Notes under the pieces: generated by a model | Databases searched by the model: none | What the model saw: only the letters and a program-made list of their open reading frames with translations | What the model was told of the DNA's origin: nothing | Shown here: positions 16,789-25,666 of the stretch, piece after piece | Layout: each line of letters begins with the position of its first letter | Position numbering within the stretch: position 1 is the stretch's first letter | Translations under genes and position numbers: made by a program | Virus record (IMG/VR): IMGVR_UViG_3300048592_001028 | Span: 1 to 45,052 of that record | Reading direction: 5' to 3' (one strand) | DNA length: 45,052 bases | DNA from: a virus

Positions 16789-18760
16789 AGCCTTCGAGGG
16801 CGCGGAAGATATCCGCCGCGCCTGGGCCCGCGGGCTCGCGCCCGACCCGGCGCTCACCGTCTCGGAATGGGCCGACCGGCATCGGGTGCTGTCGTCGCGC
16901 GCCGCCTCCGAGGCGGGACCGTACCGGACCAACCGGACGCCCTACATGCGCGCGATCATGGACGCGCTCTCGCCGGCGAGCCCGGTGCAGCGCATCGTCT
17001 TCATGAAATCCGCCCAGGTGGGCGCGACGGAGGCCGGAAACAACTGGATCGGCTTCTGCATGCATCGCGCGCCGGGGCCGTTTCTGGCCGTGCAGCCCAC
17101 GGTCGATCTGGCGAAACGTCTTTCGCAGCAGCGGATCGAGCCGCTGATCGAGGAAAGCCCCGATCTGCGGGAGCTGGTGCTGCCGTCGCGGTCGCGCGAC
17201 GCCGGCAACACCGTGCTGGCGAAGCGGTTCCCGGGCGGCCAGCTGATCCTCACCGGGGCGAACTCGGCGGTCGGCCTGCGCTCGATGCCGGCACGGTGGC
17301 TCTTTCTCGACGAGGTGGACGCCTACCCGGGCGATCTCGACGGCGAGGGCGATCCGATCGGGCTCGCCGAGGCGCGCACCGACAGTTTCGGCCACCGCCG
17401 GAAGATCTTCGTCGTCTCGACGCCAACGCTGAAGGGCCTCAGCCGCATCGAGCGGGAGTTCGAATTGACCGACCAGCAGCGCTACCACGTCCCGTGCCCG
17501 CATTGCGGGGCCCTGCAATGGCTGAAGTTCGAACGCCTGCGCTGGAAGTCCGGCCGGCCAGAAACCGCCGCCTATCTCTGCGAGCACTGCGACGAGCCGA
17601 TCGCCGAGCGGCACAAGACATGGATGATGGCCGAGGAAAGCGGTGCCTGCTGGATGGCCACGGCCGAGCCCGATCGGGCCGACGAGGCGCGGCGCGGCGG
17701 TCTGGCGGGGTTCCACATCAACGGGCTCTATTCGCCGCTGGGCTGGCTCTCTTGGGAGGAGATCGCCCGGCGCTGGGAACAGGCGCAGGGCAATGACGCG
17801 GCGCTGAAGACGGTGAAGAACACGGTACTGGGCGAGACTTGGCAGGAGCGCGGCGAGGCGCCGGACTGGCAGCGGCTCTACGAGCGCCGGGAGGACTGGC
17901 ATCTGGGATCGGCACCGGAGGGCGTGCTGATCCTGACCGCCGGCGCCGACGTGCAGCGCGACCGGATCGAGATCGACGTCTGGGGCTGGGGCCGCAACCT
18001 CGAATCCTGGCTCGTCGATCACGTGGTTCTGGAAGGCGACACGGCGCGGCCGGAGATCTGGGCGGACCTCAGCGAATTCCTGCGCGAGACCTGGCCGCAC
18101 GCCTCGACCGTGCGGATGGCGCTGGCGCGGCTCGCGATCGACTCGGGCGACGGAGCAAGCACGGACGCGGTCTATGCCTGGGCGCGCAAGGCCGGTCCCG
18201 GACAGGTGATCCCGCTGAAGGGGATGGGCGGGTTCGACCGCTCCACCCCGGTGGACGGCCCCACCTTCGTGGAGGCGACCGAGGGCGGTCGGAAAATCCG
18301 CCGCGGCGTGCGGCTCTGGAAGGTGTCGGTCTCGGTCTTCAAGTCGGAGACCTACCGCTTCCTGCGCCTCTCGGCGCCGACCGAGGAGGAGCGCGCCGAG
18401 GGGGCCGGCTGGCCCGGAGGCTTCGTTCATCTGCCGAAGGGCGCCACGGCCGAATGGCTGAAGCAGCTGACCGCCGAGCAGCTGGTTACGGTGAAGACCC
18501 GGCAGGGCTTCCAGCGGCTCGAATGGCAGCAGATGCGCGAGCGAAACGAGGCGCTCGACTGCCGTGTCTACGCCCGCGCGGCCGCCTGGCTGATCGGGCT
18601 CGATCGCTGGGACGACCGGCGCTGGGCTGAACTGGAAGAGCAGATCGCCATCGGCCGCAGGGATGCGCCGCCCGCGGGACAGCCGAACCGGCCGAGCCTG
18701 CACGAGACACCGAAACGCCCGGCCGACTGGCTCGGGAGCCGGCGAGGGAACTGGTTCTGA
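16775..18760 (+). CDS. Phage terminase large subunit, GpA family
   Basis: A 661-aa protein of the lambda gpA family, which cuts concatemeric DNA and powers packaging into the prohead. The ATPase has a Walker A-like KSAQVGATEAG (78-88) and Walker B LFLDEVDAY (176-184). A Cys cluster, CPHCGALQW and LCEHCDEP (about 235-275), probably binds zinc. The nuclease domain begins at AGADVQRDRIEIDVWGWG with its metal-binding Asp residues. TTG at 16775 overlaps the end of the small subunit; the stop overlaps the gpW-like gene. Confidence 0.95.
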   Translation: MSSAEAFEGAEDIRRAWARGLAPDPALTVSEWADRHRVLSSRAASEAGPYRTNRTPYMRAIMDALSPASPVQRIVFMKSAQVGATEAGNNWIGFCMHRAPGPFLAVQPTVDLAKRLSQQRIEPLIEESPDLRELVLPSRSRDAGNTVLAKRFPGGQLILTGANSAVGLRSMPARWLFLDEVDAYPGDLDGEGDPIGLAEARTDSFGHRRKIFVVSTPTLKGLSRIEREFELTDQQRYHVPCPHCGALQWLKFERLRWKSGRPETAAYLCEHCDEPIAERHKTWMMAEESGACWMATAEPDRADEARRGGLAGFHINGLYSPLGWLSWEEIARRWEQAQGNDAALKTVKNTVLGETWQERGEAPDWQRLYERREDWHLGSAPEGVLILTAGADVQRDRIEIDVWGWGRNLESWLVDHVVLEGDTARPEIWADLSEFLRETWPHASTVRMALARLAIDSGDGASTDAVYAWARKAGPGQVIPLKGMGGFDRSTPVDGPTFVEATEGGRKIRRGVRLWKVSVSVFKSETYRFLRLSAPTEEERAEGAGWPGGFVHLPKGATAEWLKQLTAEQLVTVKTRQGFQRLEWQQMRERNEALDCRVYARAAAWLIGLDRWDDRRWAELEEQIAIGRRDAPPAGQPNRPSLHETPKRPADWLGSRRGNWF

Positions 18761-18969
18761 TGTCCTGGACGGAAGCTGAGCTCGCGGCGCTCAAGCGCGC
18801 CTTCGCCTCCGGCACGCTGCGCGTAAGCTACGAAGGAAAGACGGTCGAATACGGCAACGCCGACGACCTCCTGCGCCGCATCCGCACGATCGAGGCCGAG
18901 ATGGCTGCCGGGCGCGGCCGACCGCTGCCCGTCGCCGGTGTCGCCGGGTTCCGTCGAGGGGATCGCTGA
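18760..18969 (+). CDS. gpW-like head-tail joining protein
   Basis: A 69-aa protein with the gpW pattern: helix TEAELAALKRAFASG, beta hairpin TLRVSYEGKTVEYG, then helix DDLLRRIRTIEAEM. Lambda gpW closes the portal after packaging and lets the connector bind the tail. Position between terminase and portal, with 1-nt overlaps on both sides, is as in lambda. Confidence 0.9.
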   Translation: MSWTEAELAALKRAFASGTLRVSYEGKTVEYGNADDLLRRIRTIEAEMAAGRGRPLPVAGVAGFRRGDR

Positions 18970-20489
18970 TGGGCGAACATCACGATGTTCCGTTCGGAGC
19001 GCTCGATCGGGCGCTGGCACTGGTGGCACCGCGGGCAGCCGCGAAGCGCTACGCCGCCCAGGTCGCGCTGGGCAATCTGCGCCGCGCCTACGATGCCGCC
19101 CGGAAAGGCCGGCGCACCGAGGGATGGCGCACGGCGGGCACCGCTGCGGATGCCGAGATCGCCGGCGCCGGCGGCCTCCTTCGCGACCGGATGCGCGATC
19201 TCGTTCGGAACAACCCGCTCGCAGCGCGCGCGGTGTCAGTGCTGGTGAACAACCTCGTGGGCTCGGGCATCCGGCCGCGGGCCGCGAGCGCCGATCCGGC
19301 GCTGAACCAGGCGGTCGACTGGCTCTGGGCGCGCTGGGCGGAGAAGTGCGACGCCGACGGCCACACCGACTTCCATGGGCTCACGAGCCTCGCCGTGCGC
19401 GAGATGATCGAAGGCGGCGAGGTTTTCGCGATCCGCCGGCGGCGACGCATGGCGGACAATCTGCCCGTGCCGTTGCAGATCGAGCTGAAGGAGGCCGATC
19501 ATCTGGACGGCGCCCGCTTCGGCGACACGACCGCGGGTGGGCGCGTTGCCCAGGGCATCGAATACGACCGCGAGGGGCGACGCCGGGCCTACTGGATGTT
19601 TCCCGATCACCCGGGGGACCAGTCGCCGAGCTTCGGCCGCCGGATGGAGGCGGTGCGGATCGAGGCCGCAGCCGTCGCGCATCTCTACGAACGCCAGCGG
19701 GTGCAGAGCCGCGGCGTGCCCTGGGGGACGCCGGCGATCCGGGCGCTACGCGATGTGGACGACTGGCAGACCGCCGAGCTCGTGCGCAAGAAGACCGAGG
19801 CCTGCCTCGTCGGCATCGTCTTCGGCGCCGAGGAGGATCAGCAGTCGATCGCCCCGGTCATCCAGGACGGCGACGGCAACCGGGTGGAGCAGTTCGAGCC
19901 CGGGCTGATCGCCTATGCCCGCGGCGGAAAGGACATCAAGTTCAACCAGCCGGCCAGCACATCGGGCGTCTACGAGTGGCACCGTGTCCAGCTGCACATC
20001 ATCGCGGCCGGGTTCCGGGTGCCCTACGAGCTGATGACCGGGGATCTGAGCCAGGTCAATTTCTCCTCGATCCGGGCGGGGCTCAACGAGTTCCGCCGCA
20101 TGATCGACACAATGCAATGGCAGATCGTGATCCCGGGCTTCTGCGCCCCTGTCTGGCGCTGGTTCCTCGATGCCGCCTTCACTGCAGGGCTGATCCCCAC
20201 CGCCGACATCCCCGCGGAATGGGCGCCGCCGAGCTTCGAGAGCGTGAACCCGCTGCAGGACGCCCAGACCGACCTCCTGGAGACCCGCGCGGGCTTCGCC
20301 ACCCTGCCGCAGCAGATCGCCAAGCGCGGCTACGACCCGAAAAAGGTGCTCGCAGAATACGCCGAATGCCTCGCCCTCGCCGACGGCCTCGGCCTCGTGC
20401 TCGATTCCGACCCCCGCAAGGTCAGCCAGGCGGGGCTCACGCAGCCCCGCCCTACCGACGAGACCGCGCCCGAGAAGGGTGCCGCCTAG
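18969..20489 (+). CDS. Portal protein, lambda gpB family
   Basis: A 506-aa lambda-type portal protein that forms the dodecameric ring through which DNA enters and leaves the capsid. Typical segments include RDRMRDLVRNNPLAARAVS, the VPYELMTGDLSQVNFSSIR motif near residue 350 and EFRRMIDTMQWQ. Length is normal for the family. It starts in overlap with the gpW-like gene and is followed after 13 bp by the protease-capsid gene. Confidence 0.93.
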   Translation: MGEHHDVPFGALDRALALVAPRAAAKRYAAQVALGNLRRAYDAARKGRRTEGWRTAGTAADAEIAGAGGLLRDRMRDLVRNNPLAARAVSVLVNNLVGSGIRPRAASADPALNQAVDWLWARWAEKCDADGHTDFHGLTSLAVREMIEGGEVFAIRRRRRMADNLPVPLQIELKEADHLDGARFGDTTAGGRVAQGIEYDREGRRRAYWMFPDHPGDQSPSFGRRMEAVRIEAAAVAHLYERQRVQSRGVPWGTPAIRALRDVDDWQTAELVRKKTEACLVGIVFGAEEDQQSIAPVIQDGDGNRVEQFEPGLIAYARGGKDIKFNQPASTSGVYEWHRVQLHIIAAGFRVPYELMTGDLSQVNFSSIRAGLNEFRRMIDTMQWQIVIPGFCAPVWRWFLDAAFTAGLIPTADIPAEWAPPSFESVNPLQDAQTDLLETRAGFATLPQQIAKRGYDPKKVLAEYAECLALADGLGLVLDSDPRKVSQAGLTQPRPTDETAPEKGAA

Positions 20490-20502
20490 AAGGACCGGAC
20501 CC

Positions 20503-22584
20503 ATGCCGAACGACAGAATCGACCTGCCCGTGCTGGCACGGGCAGCCCGGCTGCGCGCCGACAGCGCGGACGCAGCCGAGCGCACCATCGAGGTGATCTG
20601 GACCACCGGCGCCACCGTGCGCCGGCGCCGTTTCTTCGACGACGCCATCGACGAGGAGCTGATGCTCGGGCCCGGGGCGGTCCGGCTCGACCGGCTGAAC
20701 GGCGGCGCGCCGTTCCTGAATTCCCATGAGGCGCGACGGCTCGACGCCGTCCTCGGTGTCGTCGTCGACGGCTCCGCGCGGATTGGCAACGGCCAGGGCA
20801 CGGCGTTGATCCGGTTCAGCGACCGCCCCGAGGTCGAGCCGATCTGGCGCGACATCCAGGCCGGCATCATCCGCAACGTCTCGGTCGGCTACCGCGTTCA
20901 CCGCTTCGAGATCGAAAAGCGCGACGGCGCCCCCGAGCTCTGGCGGGCCGTCGATTGGGAACCGCTCGAGATCTCGGCCGTCGCCATCGGCGCCGATCCC
21001 GGGGCGCGGGTGCGGGCCGAGAACGGCGCCGACCCGTTGCTTCACCCCTGCGCCCTCATCCGGCGCGACCCCCCGGCCGCGATGCCCGCGGCCCAACCCG
21101 TGAGGACCACCATGCCTGAAGACATCCCGGCGGCGGGGACGCGAACTGACGCGGCCGCGGAGCCCGCGGCACCCGTGACCAGCCGCCCCACCGAGGCGAC
21201 GCGGACCGCCGACACCACGCTCCCGGCCGATCCAACCCCGGCGACGGGCGCGGCCGCGCCGGCGCCGTCGGCCGACGACATCCGCGCCCACGAGCGCAGG
21301 CGCGCCGCCGACATCATGGCGCTCTGCCAGCGCCACGGCCTCGGCTCGGACGTCTCCGCGGATCTGATCGCCCGCGGCCTCTCGATGGACGCTGCCCGCG
21401 CGGCGATCCTCGACCAGTTGGCCGAGGCCGACGCCGCCGCCGGGCGACGCTCCGAGCCAGTCGCGGCAACCGCGCGCGGCGGCCTGGAAGCCGAGGCCGC
21501 CTACCGTGACGCGGTGACCGAGGCGCTCCTGCACCGACACGCGCCGGGCGCCTATCCGCTGCCGGACCGGGCGCGCGAGTTTCGCGGCATGTCGCTGATC
21601 GAGCTCGCCAAGGACGCGCTGGAACGTCGGGGCTCCCGCACCCGGGGCATGTCGAAGCTGGAGGCCGCCTCGGCCGCGCTCTCGATGCGCTCGGGCGCCG
21701 GTTACCATTCGACAAGTGACTTCCCGGCGATCCTCGCCAACGTGGCGAACAAGACGCTGCGCGACGCCTATGCCGCCACGCCGCGGACCTTCACCGCCTG
21801 GGCGCGCCGCGCGACCATCGCGGACTTCAAGCCGGTCCAGCGCACCCAGCTCGGCGGCGCGCCGGACCTGCACAAGGTGTTGGAATCGGGCGAGTTCACC
21901 TACGGCACGATCGGCGAGGCCAAGGAGGTCTATGCGCTCGCCACCTACGGCCGGATCGTCGGCATTACCCGGCAGACTCTGATCAACGACGATCTCGACG
22001 CCTTCACCCGAGTGCCCGCCGCCTTCGGCGCTTCGGCGGCCGATCTCGAATCCGACATCGTCTACGCGATCCTGAAGCAGAACCCGGCGATGGGCGATGG
22101 TAACGCCCTCTTCCACGCCGAGCACGGCAATGTCGGCACCGCCTCGGTGATCTCGGAAGCGGCGCTCGCCGAGGCCTACCGCCTTTTCGGCGTCCAGAAG
22201 GGGCTCGAAGACCGGCTCGTCTCGATCCTGCCGCGTTTCCTGATCGTGCCGCCGGGGAGCCGCTCCCTCGAGGCGCGCAAGCAGGTGACCGCCACCACGC
22301 CGAACAGCACCGCGCAAGTGAACACCTTCGCCGGACGGCTGGAGGTGGTCGAGGAGCCGCGCCTGATCCCCGAGGCCGGCGAGGACCCGTGGTTCCTGGC
22401 CGCCGATCCCGCCCGCATCGACACCGTCGAATACGCCTATCTCGAGGGCCAGCAGGGCGTCTACACCGAGACCCGCATGGGCTTCGAGGTCGACGGGATC
22501 GAGATCAAGGCCCGCCACGACTTCGCCTCCAAGGCAATCGACTGGCGCGGGCTCTACCGTAACGCCGGCGCCGCGGCGGCCTGA
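20503..22584 (+). CDS. Prohead protease fused to major capsid protein
   Basis: A 693-aa fusion. Residues about 20-190 form the prohead protease, with FLNSHEARRL (catalytic His), IIRNVSVGYRVH (catalytic Ser) and ISAVAIGADPGA. Residues about 190-260 are an Ala/Pro/Thr-rich linker. A helical part that could be the scaffold follows, and from about 330 a Mu gpT-like major capsid domain (ILANVANKTLRDAY, FKPVQRTQLGGAPDL, GNALFHAEHGN). The fusion implies self-cleavage to release capsid protein. Such fusions are known in alphaproteobacterial phages. The start at 20503 is backed by AGAAGGA; the ATG 24 nt upstream is less likely. Confidence 0.93.
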   Translation: MPNDRIDLPVLARAARLRADSADAAERTIEVIWTTGATVRRRRFFDDAIDEELMLGPGAVRLDRLNGGAPFLNSHEARRLDAVLGVVVDGSARIGNGQGTALIRFSDRPEVEPIWRDIQAGIIRNVSVGYRVHRFEIEKRDGAPELWRAVDWEPLEISAVAIGADPGARVRAENGADPLLHPCALIRRDPPAAMPAAQPVRTTMPEDIPAAGTRTDAAAEPAAPVTSRPTEATRTADTTLPADPTPATGAAAPAPSADDIRAHERRRAADIMALCQRHGLGSDVSADLIARGLSMDAARAAILDQLAEADAAAGRRSEPVAATARGGLEAEAAYRDAVTEALLHRHAPGAYPLPDRAREFRGMSLIELAKDALERRGSRTRGMSKLEAASAALSMRSGAGYHSTSDFPAILANVANKTLRDAYAATPRTFTAWARRATIADFKPVQRTQLGGAPDLHKVLESGEFTYGTIGEAKEVYALATYGRIVGITRQTLINDDLDAFTRVPAAFGASAADLESDIVYAILKQNPAMGDGNALFHAEHGNVGTASVISEAALAEAYRLFGVQKGLEDRLVSILPRFLIVPPGSRSLEARKQVTATTPNSTAQVNTFAGRLEVVEEPRLIPEAGEDPWFLAADPARIDTVEYAYLEGQQGVYTETRMGFEVDGIEIKARHDFASKAIDWRGLYRNAGAAAA

Positions 22585-22640
22585 TCCATCAGCGCGGCCA
22601 GCAAGGCCGCCCCCATCCCTTCCGATCCCAAGGAGACCCC

Positions 22641-22991
22641 ATGAAGAACTTCATCGCGGTGGGCGACCGGTTCACTATCACCGCGCCCGCGGACATCGCC
22701 TCGGGCGAGGGCATCCTCGTCGGCACGCTCTTCGGCGTGGCCGAGGGCACAGCCGCCACCGGCGCCGAGGTCGTGCTCAAGCTCACGGGCGTGTTCGATC
22801 TGCCGAAGGCCGGGAGCCAGGAATGGACTGTCGGTGCCGCGGTCTACTGGGACGCAACGGAAGGCCGGTGCACCACGGTCGCCGCCGGCAACCGGCTGAT
22901 CGGTGCGGCCGTGCGGGCGGTGGGCGACACGCCGCTTGAAATCATCGGCCGGGTACGGCTCAACGCCTGCTTCGGCATCCCGGTTGCCTGA
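22641..22991 (+). CDS. DUF2190 family capsid decoration-like protein
   Basis: A 116-aa beta-rich protein of the DUF2190 family (GDRFTITAPADIASGEGILVG, then GVFDLPKAG and GAAVYWDATEGRC). Members usually follow the capsid gene and are thought to be head-decoration or capsid-fibre proteins. AAGGAGACCCC lies directly before the ATG. Confidence 0.88.
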   Translation: MKNFIAVGDRFTITAPADIASGEGILVGTLFGVAEGTAATGAEVVLKLTGVFDLPKAGSQEWTVGAAVYWDATEGRCTTVAAGNRLIGAAVRAVGDTPLEIIGRVRLNACFGIPVA

Positions 22992-22995
22992 TTCC

Positions 22996-23310
22996 GTGTC
23001 TGCCTTCGCCGCCGCCCTCGACGGGCTCTTCGCCGATCCGAACCTGTCCGTCCTGGCGACCTGGCGCCCGGGCGGCGCGGCCCCTGGCCAGCCGATCCGG
23101 GTGGTCCGGCTGAGCCCGGATCGCATCGCCAGCTTCGGAGAGAGTCGCTTCGTCACCGATACGGTTCACTTCGAGATCCGCGTCGCGGAGGCCCCAGAAA
23201 TGGCAAGGGGCGACCTGATCGAGATCGACGGCGAGGCCTTCGAGATCATCGGCGAGCCGCTGCGCGACCGCGAGCGGCTTCTCTGGACGGCGGAGGCGCG
23301 GGCAGCATGA
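22996..23310 (+). CDS. Head-tail joining protein
   Basis: A 104-aa small beta-rich protein (FGESRFVTDTVHFEIRV, GDLIEIDGEAFEIIGEPLRD) in the position of the gpFII/head-tail attachment protein. It is typical of phage head-tail connectors, though primary-sequence similarity is low. GTG at 22996 follows the previous stop by 4 nt; the end overlaps the DUF6441 gene (ATGA). Confidence 0.78.
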   Translation: MSAFAAALDGLFADPNLSVLATWRPGGAAPGQPIRVVRLSPDRIASFGESRFVTDTVHFEIRVAEAPEMARGDLIEIDGEAFEIIGEPLRDRERLLWTAEARAA

Positions 23311-23951
23311 GGATCATGGCCGAGCTCGAGGGCGATCTCGACGCCTGGATCGCCGCCGAGCTCGCGGTCGCCGAGAATGCCGTCACCGCCGGCGTCAGGG
23401 TCGCCGCCGCCGGGCTGAAGGATCGCTGGCGGGGCCAGATCACCGGCGCAGGTCTCGGGCCGCGTCTGGCCCGGACGATCCGGCAGCGTGATTTCCCGGT
23501 GGGCGAGCCGTCACTTCGGGCCGCGTCGCTCGTCTATTCGCGCGCGGCAACGATCGTGCACGCCTTCGATGAGGGCGTCACGATCCGCTCGGAGCACGGG
23601 TTCTTCCTCGCGATCCCGACCGCGGCCGCGGGGGTCAGGGGCCCGGGCGGAAGGCGGATCACTCCGGGCGGCTGGGAGCGGCGGACTGGCATACGCTTGC
23701 GCTTCGTGTATCGGCGCCGCGGCCCGAGCCTGCTGGTGGCCGACGATGTGCGTCTTGGCCGCGCCGGCCTGGCCCGTGCGAAGCTCGGCCGCAGGCGGCG
23801 GGACGGCATCCTGTCCGGCGCGCAGACGGTGCCGATCTTCCTGTTGGTTCCGCAGGTTTCTCTGCAGAAGCGGCTTGATCTGGTGCGCGAAGCACGCTGG
23901 GCGTCTGCAACATTGCCCGATTTGATTGCTAGGGGGTGGCCAGTCGATTGA
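23307..23951 (+). CDS. DUF6441 family phage protein (head-tail/tail connector)
   Basis: A 214-aa protein resembling DUF6441, found between head-tail joining and tail terminator genes in rhodobacterial siphophages. Features are AAAGLKDRWRGQITGAGLG, AIPTAAAGVRGPGG and the late VPIFLLVPQVSLQKRLDL. It occupies the position of a gpZ-like tail completion protein. After it the operon is interrupted by the cassette at 23952-27501. Confidence 0.75.
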   Translation: MRIMAELEGDLDAWIAAELAVAENAVTAGVRVAAAGLKDRWRGQITGAGLGPRLARTIRQRDFPVGEPSLRAASLVYSRAATIVHAFDEGVTIRSEHGFFLAIPTAAAGVRGPGGRRITPGGWERRTGIRLRFVYRRRGPSLLVADDVRLGRAGLARAKLGRRRRDGILSGAQTVPIFLLVPQVSLQKRLDLVREARWASATLPDLIARGWPVD

Positions 23952-24374
23952 TCAGCACGCCGCTTCACCAATCGAAGTTGCAACGGGAAACCGACGTGCA
24001 CTCCATGATATTGCAAGCGGCGACCAGTTCGTCGGCTGCACCCTTACTGCTGCCCCCCCAAAAAGACCGGCATGAGAAGTCGTCCTTGGACTTGGAGGGA
24101 CAGCTTCACGACGTTGGTGCCCTGCGCATGATATCGGGCCATCATTGTGGCGGACACACTTTTAGCAACCGCCCCAACTTCCGGTCGCCAGAATACACTA
24201 GCGATAGCAGCACCAGGTACGGCCTAAGCTTTGTTGGGGCATTCTGAGTGCGCTCTCGTCGCCCGGGAGCGCCGCATGATGCGCGTAGACGAAGCAAAAC
24301 CGGTTGGCCGGCGCGGCGCCGTATGATACTTCTTAAACGATCAAATTGCAAAGATATTGCTTGGGGGGAATGTG
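23952..24374. other. Non-coding left junction of the exported-protein cassette
   Basis: 423 bp with no convincing gene; a 103-codon open frame at 23936-24247 lacks protein-like composition. A TATGAT at 24322-24327 could be a -10 element, but no good -35 is present at the right distance. It is visibly less GC-rich than the flanking structural genes. Confidence 0.5.
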
Positions 24375-24956
24375 ATGCTTGCTCGGGCGTACAAACTAAA
24401 CAAGTGCACTTTCTTGCTTGCGTTCATTCTATTTTGTTCCGCTTGCTTGCCGCCTGATCCGGCCGTCATGGTAGACTTAGCGCGCCTGCAAGACCCAGTG
24501 ACCAGGGTCGGGGAACTTGTTACGGTGTCGCCCGCCGAGGAACTTCGATACGTCGCGGATGGACGTCTGGCCGATGGTCGTTCTCTTAACCCGGTACTAT
24601 CCCGGTCGTTGCGGACATATCCCCGGGTCACGGTTGTGTTTTCGGAGGCGAGCGATGTGTCTATCGAAGGGTCCAGCAACTACGACGTCTATTCCTGGAG
24701 GCTCGCCGCCCGTCACCTAGGGCTCGGTGAACAGCTGTGCGACACCGCCGGGGGCGATGCGGCCGGCAGCTTAAGCGACGTGATCAAGCTTGCTGCGCGC
24801 GCCCTCAACGTCGGCACGGCGTTGGCCACCTTCGCGCCAATTGAGGATCGAACCCTTATCACGCGCTACGACAGCAGTGCCAACGGAAAAATATCGGAGA
24901 TGGTCTTTGTATACGGCCAGACATCTGCCTGTGGCACGCGTGCGGGGAGCGCATAG
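24375..24956 (+). CDS. Exported lipoprotein, accessory cassette gene 1
   Basis: A 193-aa protein. The N-terminus MLARAYKLNKCTFLLAFILF runs into a lipobox CSAC at residues 21-24, so it should be a membrane lipoprotein with Cys24 lipidated. No named domain is recognised in the mature part. It contains RVTVVFSEASDVSIEG and a Cys pair (CDTAG, TSACGT) that could form a disulfide. GGGGGGAATGTG stands before the chosen ATG. It is the first of three consecutive genes for exported proteins (6-nt gap to the next), so envelope tethering of the two proteases is a natural hypothesis. Confidence 0.75.
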   Translation: MLARAYKLNKCTFLLAFILFCSACLPPDPAVMVDLARLQDPVTRVGELVTVSPAEELRYVADGRLADGRSLNPVLSRSLRTYPRVTVVFSEASDVSIEGSSNYDVYSWRLAARHLGLGEQLCDTAGGDAAGSLSDVIKLAARALNVGTALATFAPIEDRTLITRYDSSANGKISEMVFVYGQTSACGTRAGSA

Positions 24957-24961
24957 CGGGT

Positions 24962-25666
24962 ATGGAACTCAAGCGAATTATTGTCGGCCTCTTGGCCCTC
25001 TTAGTGCTCCAGGTTGCCTCGGAGCAACCGGCTCTGTCTCAGCACCAACTCGACGAGGATGCCGCCTTCGGATTCAGGACGATCGACGATAGGGCAGTCG
25101 TGGCGACGGCGCATATCTGGCCGACAAGGAACATCCCGGTCTGCTGGGAGAACCCGCAGCAGCGTAACCTCGCAGATCGCCAATTGGTCATTCGGGCCGT
25201 GAGCGAAACGTGGGAGAGACATTCCGCAGTAAGGTTCGTTCAGTGGGGATTATGCAATCCTCGGAGCCGCGGCATACGAATTCTGATAGCGGATGCCGGG
25301 CCGCGCACCCTTGGGCTTGGTAGCCAACTCGATCGCAAGCCGCACGGAATGCTTCTGAATTTCACCTTCGCCAACTGGAAGCGGGACTGCCGTAGGCCCG
25401 AGGCTCGCCGACAGTTCTGCATCAGGTCTATAGCAGTCCACGAATTCGGCCATGCGCTGGCCTTTGCGCACGAGCAGAACCGATGGGACACACCGGGGGA
25501 GTGCGCCAAGCTCAATTTGACGCAAGGTTCACAAGGAGATCTTCAGCTAACGCGATGGGATCCCGAGTCGGTCATGAACTACTGCACTCGTCCATGGGTG
25601 AACAATGGCGAGCTCTCGGCTAACGACCAGTTCGCCGTGGCTGAAATCTACGGAGACCCAGAATGA
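24962..25666 (+). CDS. Secreted metzincin-type zinc metalloprotease
   Basis: A 234-aa protein with a signal peptide (about 1-27, hydrophobic core IIVGLLALLVLQVAS). The extended zinc motif HEFGHALAFAHE (160-171) supplies His160, His164 and His170 and catalytic Glu161, and ESVMNYC (202-208) gives the Met-turn, so this is a complete metzincin catalytic domain, closest in style to the matrixin/astacin group. Six or more Cys residues suggest disulfides and an extracytoplasmic location. No propeptide Cys switch is obvious. It overlaps the following serine protease gene by ATGA, so the two are probably made together. Confidence 0.85.
   Translation: MELKRIIVGLLALLVLQVASEQPALSQHQLDEDAAFGFRTIDDRAVVATAHIWPTRNIPVCWENPQQRNLADRQLVIRAVSETWERHSAVRFVQWGLCNPRSRGIRILIADAGPRTLGLGSQLDRKPHGMLLNFTFANWKRDCRRPEARRQFCIRSIAVHEFGHALAFAHEQNRWDTPGECAKLNLTQGSQGDLQLTRWDPESVMNYCTRPWVNNGELSANDQFAVAEIYGDPE

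Noticed and set aside
16619-22518. Long minus-strand frames over the terminase, portal and capsid genes
   Set aside because: High GC removes stop codons from the shadow frame; the plus strand encodes complete terminase, portal and capsid proteins.
23936-24247. A 103-codon plus-strand frame at the left edge of the protease cassette
   Set aside because: No ribosome-binding site, no protein-like pattern, and it begins inside the DUF6441 gene.
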